Below are positions 1-7,712 of a stretch of 20,635 nt of DNA, in pieces. This stretch comes from Phycisphaerales bacterium (GTDB lineage: Bacteria > Planctomycetota > Phycisphaerae > Phycisphaerales > SM1A02): the NCBI GenBank assembly GCA_018882625.1, contig VERO01000009.1, forward strand, positions 1 to 20,635. The letters are read 5' to 3'. Both the position numbers and the translations under genes were made by a program. Under the pieces are notes generated by a model. It saw nothing but the letters and a program-made list of their open reading frames with translations, was not told the origin of the DNA and made no database searches. Every line of letters begins with the position of its first letter. The stretch's first letter is position 1.

Positions 1-1
1 G

Positions 2-133
2 TGTAGGACGGTCCTGATCCTTGATGATGTCCTGACCACCGGTGCGACTGTCGAGGAGTGCGGGAATGCGCTTAAAGCCATGCTGGGCCTGGACTTCCGG
101 ATTTGGGCCGGCGTGGGTTGCGTCACCGACTAA
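2..133 (+). CDS. ComF-family phosphoribosyltransferase, C-terminal fragment (5' end outside window)
   Basis: Reading from base 2 gives 43 codons and then TAA, with no upstream start inside the window. The peptide contains VLILDDVLTTGATVEE, the PRPP-binding signature of type I phosphoribosyltransferases (hydrophobic strand, two acidic residues, TTGAT loop). The short tail after it, ending in GVGCVTD, fits the end of ComF/GntX-type proteins, in which this motif lies close to the C-terminus. ComF proteins are linked to DNA uptake or nucleotide salvage, but the exact reaction in planctomycetes is not established. It reads toward the 16S unit, and no obvious terminator lies between them. The motif is seen directly; the ComF assignment is inference from motif position. 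Other phosphoribosyltransferases such as orotate or adenine types remain possible. Confidence 0.72.
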   Translation, partial: CRTVLILDDVLTTGATVEECGNALKAMLGLDFRIWAGVGCVTD

Positions 134-264
134 CGACAGCTCCCCTATGCTCAGTCGGTTATAAGACTATTATTCAGGGGAACTTACGACCGACGATGCG
201 CACATGTGAACAGGCGAAAACTCAGAGATTGTTGTGGGCAACTTGTGAATCGCGATCTACCCCC
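134..264. other. Intergenic spacer upstream of the 16S promoter
   Basis: No gene is supported between the ComF fragment and the 16S promoter. There is a short AT-rich patch at about 159-176, but no convincing -35/-10 pair around it, and there is no hairpin with a U tract to end the ComF transcript. Short open frames here have no coding character. Confidence 0.5.
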
Positions 265-292
265 TTGACGGCATCCTTGGATTCACTAGGAT
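265..292 (+). promoter_or_regulatory. Candidate sigma70 promoter of the 16S rRNA unit
   Basis: TTGACG at 265-270 and TAGGAT at 287-292 are separated by 16 bp. The -35 matches the sigma70 consensus at 5 of 6 positions and the -10 at 4 of 6. Transcription would start near 299, upstream of the 5' arm of the pre-16S processing stem (372-390), as required for that stem to form. The placement is an inference from sequence. Confidence 0.5.
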
Positions 293-371
293 GGCACGTC
301 TCGCCCCATTTGGAGCGAGCGGATGTTCTGCCGACCGGAAACGGGACGCGGCGTCCGACTGATCCTTGACA

Positions 372-390
372 AGTGAGCAGTTGGTTAGCC
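372..390 (+). other. 5' arm of the pre-16S processing stem
   Basis: Bases 372-390 can pair with 2286-2303 on the far side of the 16S gene. The helix has 18 pairs, two of them G-U, with A387 bulged. The core CAGTTGGTT (378-386) is exactly complementary to AACCAACTG (2289-2297). In bacteria such a stem brings the two ends of pre-16S together and is the usual RNase III substrate. The pairing is seen directly; cleavage here is inferred from general rRNA processing. Confidence 0.75.
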
Positions 391-447
391 GCGAGGATGT
401 GGCGTCGCTCCGAGAGCTTCATAGGCAATCGGAACGATGACAAAACT

Positions 448-678
448 GCCGGTCGTCACAGCGACCGGCCGCCAACATCCTCTGTGATGCCAAATGGTGA
501 TAATGGTCAATTCCGCAGACCTCGCCTGTGCCGAAAGGCCTGGCAAGGATGTTGGTGAAAATCCTGCAACGCCAAGTTGCAGGCACTGGTCAGCGGACCA
601 GTGTGTCGACCGACCTGTCCCCCAGCGGGACAGGTCGCCAGGCAACCTTCGATAGATCCGGGTCACTCACGTGATCCG
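448..678 (+). other. Structured pre-16S leader: run of six hairpins
   Basis: Nearly every base from 448 to 678 can be placed in a stem-loop. H1: 448-455/462-469 (8 bp, perfect). H2: closing helix CCAACATCC 472-480 with GGATGTTGG 547-555 (9 bp), holding an inner stem 520-526/542-548 with one mismatch and a GCC-GAAA-GGC tip at 530-539. H3: 563-570/576-583 (8 bp). H4: 584-591/596-603 (8 bp), directly abutting H3. H5: CGACCTGTCCC 611-621 with 627-637 (11 bp). H6: 659-666/671-678 (8 bp, one G-U), ending seven bases before the 16S 5' end. All lie inside the processing stem, so the region is best read as a cotranscriptionally folding leader, possibly for ordered maturation or antitermination. No boxA-like motif was recognised and no coding region is supported. 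Confidence 0.7.
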
Positions 679-684
679 TTCACT

Positions 685-2306
<1,622 letters not shown>

Positions 2307-2342
2307 CAGCGCCCCGGTTCACGCCGGGGCGCTGTTCTTTTT
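2307..2342 (+). terminator. Intrinsic terminator of the 16S unit
   Basis: CAGCGCCCCGG (2307-2317) and CCGGGGCGCTG (2324-2334) form a perfect 11-bp GC-rich stem with a six-base loop, followed by TTCTTTTT. This is a textbook Rho-independent terminator. It ends the transcript about 130 bases after the 16S and before the sigma factor gene, so no 23S is co-transcribed. Confidence 0.93.
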
Positions 2343-2397
2343 GCGAGTCGTTCGGAAACCGAGTGAACTGTTCATTCGGGGTGACGCGGGGCACGGG

Positions 2398-2403
2398 TAC
2401 CTT
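2398..2403 (+). promoter_or_regulatory. TANNNT -10-like element before the ECF sigma gene
   Basis: TACCTT lies six bases before the ATG at 2410. This spacing would put the transcript start at or near the start codon, giving a leaderless mRNA, and it supports choosing ATG 2410. Confidence 0.4.
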
Positions 2404-2409
2404 TTCGTC

Positions 2410-3000
2410 ATGGTCGAGCCGGTGTCGGAACCGGGGAGCGTCACCAGAGCCGTCAACGGCATCGGTGGCGGCGCGGCCGGTGCCGAGGACACGACCGTGG
2501 CCCGGATCCGCGCAGAGCTCGAGCGCATCGCGCGGTCGGGGCGGCAGGCGCTTGGGGGGGCCGTCCTCAGCACGGGCGATCTGGTGCACGAGGCGTACCT
2601 CAAGCTCTTCGGGCGGCCGGCGTCGCAGCCGTGGCAGAATCGGCGGCACTTCTACGGGTCGGCAGTGCGCGCGATGGAGCAGGTCCTGGTGGACGCGCTC
2701 CGCCGACGGGACGTCGAGCGTCGGCACGCCCATCAGGTTGCGCAGGTGCCCATCGTGCTGCCGACCGGCTTTCCCGAGTCGCAGGCCGGCGCCGCGATCG
2801 AGTCGCTCGTGGAGTTGGAGAGGATTGACCCTCTTGGCGCCGAGGTTGTGCGCCTGCGGGCCATCGCGGGGCTCAGCGCAGCACAGGTCGCAGCGATGCT
2901 GGGCTGCTCGCAGCGCACGTCAGAGCGCAAGTGGACTGTGGCGCGTGCATGGCTCCATGCGCGTATGTCATTGCGGATGGGCAGCCGTCCGCCTGAATGA
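2410..3000 (+). CDS. ECF-family RNA polymerase sigma factor (planctomycete PF07638-like type)
   Basis: The 196-aa product directs RNA polymerase to a specific promoter set. Region 2 lies at about residues 57-105 (GDLVHEAYLKLFG, then NRRHFYGSAVRAMEQVLVDA), a pattern typical of the Sigma70_ECF family abundant in planctomycetes, where a W-x-N-R-x-HF block precedes an LVD-A-R helix. Region 4, with its helix-turn-helix, is at about 128-186 (LSAAQVAAMLGCSQRTSERKW). An in-frame TTG at 2341 would start inside the rRNA terminator's T tract, so ATG 2410 is preferred; no Shine-Dalgarno is visible. The stop overlaps the kinase start as ATGA (2997-3000), implying translational coupling. I infer that the kinase controls this sigma factor or a partner, as proposed for sigma factors encoded beside Ser/Thr kinases. 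No anti-sigma gene is adjacent. Confidence 0.88.
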   Translation: MVEPVSEPGSVTRAVNGIGGGAAGAEDTTVARIRAELERIARSGRQALGGAVLSTGDLVHEAYLKLFGRPASQPWQNRRHFYGSAVRAMEQVLVDALRRRDVERRHAHQVAQVPIVLPTGFPESQAGAAIESLVELERIDPLGAEVVRLRAIAGLSAAQVAAMLGCSQRTSERKWTVARAWLHARMSLRMGSRPPE

Positions 3001-5408
3001 ACCCCACCGCAGACATCGCCCAAGATTCACCGGTCGCCTGGCGACGCGTCATGGACGCCGTGGAGGCGGCGCTTGAGATTGCCGCTGATGCTCGCATCCA
3101 CTGGATGCGAGCGTCGTCTGGGCTGGCGCCTGCAGAGATGCGGATGGCGGAGGAGATGCTTGCCCATGCGGAGCGCATCGAGCGGCTCGATGCCTCAGGC
3201 GAAGCGTCGGATGTCATGCGCTTCATTCCCGAGCTGCTCGATGAGGTGCCGGCCGCGACCGGAGGTACGGGACGGCTCGCGCCCGGAGTGCAGCTCGGTC
3301 GCTTCACGGTGGTGCGACTGCTCGGGTCGGGCGGCATGGGCGAGGTCTACGAGTGCCGTGACGAGACGCTTGGCCAGGTCGTGGCGGTGAAGACACTGCC
3401 CGCACATGCAAGCTCGATGCGTGAGCGGCGGCTCGCGCGCGAGGCGGCAGCGATGGCGCGTCTCGACCACCCGAGCATCGCGCGGCTCGTGGACTGGGGA
3501 GTCGCATCGCACGATGGCGGCGAGATCGGCTACATCGCGATGGAGCTGGTCGAGGGCGAGTCGCTGCCTGATGCGTGCGCGAGAATCCGTGCGGGCGCGC
3601 CAGGCGACCCGTGGCCGGTCGTGCAGTTGCTGCTGCCGGTGGTCGACGCCGTGGCCCATGCGCACGCGCGCGGCGTGATTCACCGCGACATCAAGCCGTC
3701 CAACGTGATGGTGGACCGGAGCGGCCACGCGCGGCTGCTCGACTTCGGCGTGGCGCTGCTCGCAGACCGCGGCATCGAGGCCGCGAAGACGCTGACCGAC
3801 GAGTTCGCGCGGCCAGGGACTCTCGCGTACATGAGTCCGGAGCAGGTGTCCGGCGCCGATTCCCGGGGCACCACTCGGTCGGACATCAGGGCGCTGGCGC
3901 TCGTGATGCTCGAATCGATCAATGGCGAGCGGGTGGTGAGGACCGAAGGGGTGGGGCTCGCGGAGGTCGTGGAGCAGGTGGCGCGTGGCGAGCCTCCACC
4001 GCCACGCACTGCGCGCAGCGGCCGGAACTCGGCGCTGGCGGCGGTGCTGCGCAAGGCGCTGAGGCAGGATCCGGCAGAGCGGTACCAGTCGGCAGCCGAG
4101 TTCGCGGAAGACCTGCGCCGTGTGCGCAGCGGCATGCCGCCGCTGGGCGTGCGGCTTCGTGGGTTCGATGCGGCGCGCGCAGCGCTCTGGAGGCACCGTC
4201 GTGCGGCGACCATCGCAGTCGTGTGTGTGGCAGCAGCGGGGGCGGCGGGCTCGATGGTGCTGTCGCAGTACCTCAGGGCCCGAGACGCCGAGACGCGCAT
4301 CAAGACGATTGTCTCCGAGCTGATGGAGGGTTCCGCGCCGATGGTGATCGGGCTTCCAAAGCGGCTCGCGGCCGCCAACGAGAGCCTGAACGCACGCGTT
4401 GCCGCATCCGAGGCGGCGCTTGAGTACCTCGCGTGGCTTGAGCAGAGGTCTGCGGGCGATCCTCGCGCGGTGCTGCAGATTGCACGATCGCTTCGGCAGC
4501 TGGCGGTCATCACCGGGTCTGGTGGTGCCGGCAGCCGCGGCGAGACGGAGTCTGCCATCGAGATGCTGAAGCGGTCGATCGCGATGCTCGACACGCTCAT
4601 CGCTGAGAGATCGACGGCCGAGTTGCTTGAGGAGCGGGCTCTCGCATGGTCCACGCTTGGGACGACTCTCCCTGGGGAGGAGCGCGCCGACGCCATGACG
4701 CGTGCGGCGACAGGCATCGGTGCCGCAGCGCGCATGCAGAAAGACCCGCAGGATCGGCAGCGCCTCCTGGTCGATGCCGCAATGCTGAGTGCCTACTCTG
4801 CGCGCGCCGCTGAGGACACGCCCGCACTCGAGCGTGCGGCGGCGCAGCTTCGGGAGCTTGCAGGACCCTCCGCGAGTGCGGCGATGCTGGCGCAGGTGGG
4901 GATGATTGACCGTCAGCTTGCAGATCAGATGCTCAACGAAGGAGATGTGCAGGGCGCGCTGCGGGCAGCGACCACGGCACGTGACACCATCCTGCAGTCG
5001 ATCGCGGCCGGCGAGGATGGGTTCAGCAACCAGCGGCATCTTGCGTTCGTGGAGATGATGCTGGTCGGCCTGTCAGCGCAGGGCGATGGCCATGCGACAG
5101 GACCAGGTGCGATGGACCTTCTTGAGGCAGGCCTCGCGCGGTCGCGGCGACTGCTCGACGAGTTGCCCGCCGACAACTTCCGCCGCGTGTCCCACGCTGA
5201 GGCGGTTGCGGTCTTCGCGCAGCATGCCACGGCCATCGCGGAACATCAGGGTCCAGAGGCGGCCCTGCGGGCGCTCGCGCGCATCGCGGACGAGCGCGCT
5301 GCCTTGGATCGGATTCCCGACGGCACGGTGCCCCACAGGCGCGAGCCCGTGTACCAGCAGTCCATCGAGGCCAGCTGCCGTGCCCTGCGCGCGATTGCGG
5401 CGCGCTGA
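2997..5408 (+). CDS. Transmembrane serine/threonine protein kinase
   Basis: The 803-aa product has a Hanks-type kinase domain at about residues 100-375. It shows the glycine loop LLGSGGMGEVYE, catalytic lysine K132 (VVAVKTL), HRD aspartate D231 (VIHRDIKPSNVMV), DFG aspartate D249 and the P+1 region GTLAYMSPEQ, so catalysis is likely intact. The first 95 or so residues are helical and of unknown role. One membrane span follows at about 403-424 (TIAVVCVAAAGAAGSMV), then about 380 residues of Ala/Leu/Arg-rich helical sequence, presumably outside the cytoplasm and possibly a sensor; I recognise no named domain there. The subdomain IX motif reads SDIRALALVMLE where SD-V/I-Y/W-ALG is usual, a mild oddity. 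The start overlaps the ECF sigma stop by four bases, so the two form one operon and probably one signalling pathway. Confidence 0.93.
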   Translation: MNPTADIAQDSPVAWRRVMDAVEAALEIAADARIHWMRASSGLAPAEMRMAEEMLAHAERIERLDASGEASDVMRFIPELLDEVPAATGGTGRLAPGVQLGRFTVVRLLGSGGMGEVYECRDETLGQVVAVKTLPAHASSMRERRLAREAAAMARLDHPSIARLVDWGVASHDGGEIGYIAMELVEGESLPDACARIRAGAPGDPWPVVQLLLPVVDAVAHAHARGVIHRDIKPSNVMVDRSGHARLLDFGVALLADRGIEAAKTLTDEFARPGTLAYMSPEQVSGADSRGTTRSDIRALALVMLESINGERVVRTEGVGLAEVVEQVARGEPPPPRTARSGRNSALAAVLRKALRQDPAERYQSAAEFAEDLRRVRSGMPPLGVRLRGFDAARAALWRHRRAATIAVVCVAAAGAAGSMVLSQYLRARDAETRIKTIVSELMEGSAPMVIGLPKRLAAANESLNARVAASEAALEYLAWLEQRSAGDPRAVLQIARSLRQLAVITGSGGAGSRGETESAIEMLKRSIAMLDTLIAERSTAELLEERALAWSTLGTTLPGEERADAMTRAATGIGAAARMQKDPQDRQRLLVDAAMLSAYSARAAEDTPALERAAAQLRELAGPSASAAMLAQVGMIDRQLADQMLNEGDVQGALRAATTARDTILQSIAAGEDGFSNQRHLAFVEMMLVGLSAQGDGHATGPGAMDLLEAGLARSRRLLDELPADNFRRVSHAEAVAVFAQHATAIAEHQGPEAALRALARIADERAALDRIPDGTVPHRREPVYQQSIEASCRALRAIAAR

Positions 5409-5504
5409 ACCGATCCCGTTTCGGTCGTCGTTCATGTACGGCCCCGTAAGGCTGAGACCCGCTCACACCATGACGCGACGGCTCGCATAGCGCGCGATAC
5501 GGGT

Positions 5505-5510
5505 TACCGT
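5505..5510 (+). promoter_or_regulatory. TANNNT -10-like element before the TIM-barrel gene
   Basis: TACCGT ends six bases before ATG 5517. This spacing fits a leaderless transcript and favours ATG 5517 over GTG 5511. Confidence 0.4.
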
Positions 5511-5516
5511 GTGCGC

Positions 5517-6485
5517 ATGAGCAGCCCCGCCGAGGACATGTCCCGCCGCTCCTTCATCGCGCACACTGGTGCGGCCGCCGTCGCCGCCGCTTCGGGCGTG
5601 TCCGCCGCGCTGGCCGCCGCGTCGCGCATCCAGGAATCGCAGGCGGCAGGATCTGCCACTGCGGGCAGTGCGCCTGAGCCTTCACTTGGAGCTGGCGCCA
5701 GCGCCGGTTCGACGCCTCCACCGCCCTCGACAGGCCGGCTGAAGCACTCCGTATGCCGATGGTGCTACGGCAGCATGGGCCTCGAGCCGCTGTGCGTGGC
5801 TGCCAAGTCCATGGGCATCACCAGCGTGGAGCTGCTCGGCGAGCAGGACTTCCCCATCGTGGCCAAGCACGGACTCACATGCGCGGTGGCCGAGGGTCCC
5901 ACCGGCATCGCCAAGGGACTCAACCGCATCGAGCATCATGATGCGATCGTGCGGCGCGCGGAGCCGATGCTCGCGGCAGCATCGGCTGCAGGCATCCCGA
6001 TGATGATCGTGTTCTCGGGAAACCGCGAGGGCCTCTCCGATGCCGAGGGACTGCGCAACTGCGCGGCCGGCCTGAAGCGAGTGATGCCGATCGCCGAGGA
6101 TCGCGGCGTCACGGTCGTGATGGAGCTCCTCAACAGCAAGGTCGACCACCGCGACTACCAGTGCGACCGCACGCGGTGGGGCGTCGACCTCGTGAAGGAT
6201 GTGGGCAGCGACCGATTCAGGCTGCTCTACGACATCTACCACATGCAGATCATGGAAGGCGACGTGATCCGCACGATCAACGACAGCCTGTGGGCGATCG
6301 CGCACTTCCACACCGGAGGGGTGCCGGGCCGTGGGGAGATCGACTCGTCGCAGGAGCTGCAGTATCCGGCGATCTGCCGCGCGATCGCCGATGCGGGATA
6401 CCGCGGGTGGATCGGGCAGGAGTTCATTCCGCGCCGCGATCCGATGGCGTCGCTGCGCGAGGCCGTGCAGCTCTGCACCGTGTGA
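5517..6485 (+). CDS. Tat-exported sugar isomerase/epimerase of the hydroxypyruvate isomerase type
   Basis: The 322-aa product is an AP-endonuclease-2-like TIM barrel. It starts with a twin-arginine signal (MSRRSFIAHTG, then an Ala-rich stretch), followed by a linker of about 35 residues rich in Ala, Ser, Pro and Gly, and then the barrel. Four candidate metal ligands are visible in the order expected for the Hyi/xylose-isomerase-like group: E203 (VVMELLNSK), D239 (LLYDIYHMQ), H265 (HFHTGGVPGR) and E302 (WIGQEFIP). The HTGGVPGR block is typical of hydroxypyruvate isomerase. Hyi normally interconverts hydroxypyruvate and tartronate semialdehyde in the cytoplasm, so an exported homologue may act on another sugar or keto acid. 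Exported members of this superfamily are common in planctomycetes. The gene stands alone, 108 bases after the kinase. The true substrate is not known. Confidence 0.85.
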   Translation: MSSPAEDMSRRSFIAHTGAAAVAAASGVSAALAAASRIQESQAAGSATAGSAPEPSLGAGASAGSTPPPPSTGRLKHSVCRWCYGSMGLEPLCVAAKSMGITSVELLGEQDFPIVAKHGLTCAVAEGPTGIAKGLNRIEHHDAIVRRAEPMLAAASAAGIPMMIVFSGNREGLSDAEGLRNCAAGLKRVMPIAEDRGVTVVMELLNSKVDHRDYQCDRTRWGVDLVKDVGSDRFRLLYDIYHMQIMEGDVIRTINDSLWAIAHFHTGGVPGRGEIDSSQELQYPAICRAIADAGYRGWIGQEFIPRRDPMASLREAVQLCTV

Positions 6486-6827
6486 ACGGGAGACGTGAAG
6501 CCGCGCGTCATGGCGTCCACGGCCGGGTCAGGGCTCGCGACAGCGGTCGCTGCCAAAAAGGGCACCGGAGCCTCCCCACGAGGAGCTCACGGTGCCCGTT
6601 GCACAGAGGTGTCGGAAGCCGTCCCCACGTCGGGACCTCCTCAGCGGAGCGAGATCCGGAGCTGGCTGCGGCTCTTGCCGCAGGCAGCGCGTCCGTCACC
6701 GGAACGCACCGTATCCCACGAACGCCCGGGCGCAAGCCGGCGCCCTGAATTCGGGCCGCTTCCCATCACCTGAATTGCAAGTCGCGATCCCGAGCACGAC
6801 CTCGCCGCGCGGTCCAGTACCGGCGGC
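6486..6827. other. Convergent intergenic region
   Basis: This 342-bp gap lies between two convergent genes. The only element I can support is the minus-strand terminator at 6555-6597. A smaller stem, GGGCGC/GCGCCC, at about 6727-6745 lacks a T tract on either strand. Short open frames here do not resemble proteins and are probably chance. Confidence 0.6.
6555..6597 (-). terminator. Intrinsic terminator of the secreted His-motif gene
   Basis: On the minus strand, GGGCACCG (6597-6590) pairs with CGGTGCCC (6567-6560), with further GAGC/GCTC pairing inside, and the stem is followed by five T residues (6559-6555). It lies about 230 bases past the stop at 6828, giving a long 3' untranslated region. 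The plus strand has no T tract after the stem, so it does not serve the TIM-barrel gene. Confidence 0.7.
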
Positions 6828-7475
6828 TCAGTCGTATGCCGCAAAGATGCCGTTGCCCGCGCCCATACCGCCGAAGGCCCATGCGCCCCACGAGGAGCCG
6901 GCGATGCCGCCATATGCGCCCGGACCGCCGAGGTACTCAGGGGGCGCGCCCGGAACCTGGCCCGCTCCGCCCGAGCTGTTGTAGAAGTGCCAGTGGGCGT
7001 CCTGGGAGGTGTCCATGCTGCCCGCACCGAGCGCGCTCACGACGTGGTAGTGCCAGTTGGGCTGGGTGGTCTGGGGGTTCACGATGGGCGCTTGCGCATA
7101 GCCGGGCGCCTGCACCGCACCTGGGCCCATGACGTGGTAGTGCACCTCGGGGTTGCCGAGCGCGGCTGACTCGAGCGCCATCGCGCTGAGCTGGCCGCCC
7201 TTCTGGTTGAAGCCAACGCCTCGCGGGATTGCGCGTGCGGGTGCGGCCTTTGGCGGACCCGCGACCTGCACATCCGAGTCGCCCTCGGCGTCCGGCGGTC
7301 CGGGCACCTCCGCATCCGAGTCGGGCACGGAGCCGTCGCCAGATGCCTGCGCCGCACCCGAGGCACCCTCAGCCTGCGCGAGACCCTGCGCGGCGTTCTC
7401 GCCGACCGATTGGGGAGCCGCGGCCAGCGCCAGCGATGCCAGAGCCACAGTCGCGCCCGCCGCAAGGAAACGCAT
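6828..7475 (-). CDS. Secreted low-complexity protein with repeated His-aromatic-His motifs; function unknown
   Basis: The 215-aa product begins with a clear signal peptide (MRFLAAGATVALASLALAAA). Next come an Ala/Gly/Pro/acidic low-complexity stretch to about residue 80 and a unique middle part. Three histidine motifs follow: VHYHV (residues 112-114), WHYHV (142-144) and HWHF (161-163). The C-terminus is rich in Gly, Ala and aromatic residues. The first two motifs are encoded by an identical 13-base string (7041-7053 and 7131-7143). The clustered histidines could bind metal, but that is only a guess; I recognise no family. The start is uncertain: GTG at 7523 would add 16 residues and has a GGAG six bases upstream, but codons between 7523 and 7475 lack the local G/C third-base bias, so ATG 7475 is preferred. 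It is divergent from tkt. Confidence 0.72.
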   Translation of the reverse strand: MRFLAAGATVALASLALAAAPQSVGENAAQGLAQAEGASGAAQASGDGSVPDSDAEVPGPPDAEGDSDVQVAGPPKAAPARAIPRGVGFNQKGGQLSAMALESAALGNPEVHYHVMGPGAVQAPGYAQAPIVNPQTTQPNWHYHVVSALGAGSMDTSQDAHWHFYNSSGGAGQVPGAPPEYLGGPGAYGGIAGSSWGAWAFGGMGAGNGIFAAYD

Positions 7476-7620
7476 GTCAGCGAGCGTGCGGGTTGGGAAT
7501 GGATGATGTTCGGTTGGGTTCACGTGAATCTCCAGAGGGGCCTGGCGTGCGGTGCGGCGGCAGTGGGCAAGGCAGCTGTCCAGGGGCGGATCCGGCGCTC
7601 AGCATCAGTGGGGGACGCCG

Positions 7621-7626
7621 TATCCT
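7621..7626 (+). promoter_or_regulatory. Possible -10 element for the tkt-rpiB operon
   Basis: TATCCT is the same hexamer found before the FKBP gene, but here it is 86 bases upstream of ATG 7713, implying a leader of about 80 nt. No clear -35 is seen. This is a weak call. Confidence 0.25.
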
Positions 7627-7712
7627 CGCCACTTCGCGTTCACCTGCGGGAAGTCTATCCCGACGCGTTCCGGCCCCGACTGCGAATTGCCGACCACACA
7701 TCGAGAGCCCAC

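Noticed and set aside
366..371. Perfect TTGACA as a second 16S promoter -35
   Set aside because: No acceptable -10 lies 15-19 bases downstream, and starting there would cut off the 5' arm of the processing stem at 372-390.
2341..2409. TTG start extending the ECF sigma factor by 23 residues
   Set aside because: The TTG lies in the T tract of the rRNA terminator, the added residues do not resemble sigma region 2, and ATG 2410 has a TANNNT element at the right distance.
3195..5039. 614-aa open frame on the minus strand opposite the kinase
   Set aside because: It is a GC-rich shadow with Arg/His-rich composition and no domain, opposite a well-supported kinase gene.
6495..6773. Possible 92-aa gene downstream of the TIM-barrel gene
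   Set aside because: It runs across the minus-strand terminator, has no domain, signal or conserved look, and no ribosome site.
7410..7712. Upstream extension of the transketolase frame to 803 aa
   Set aside because: The extra 101 residues have no transketolase homology and run through the divergent intergenic region; homology begins just after ATG 7713.
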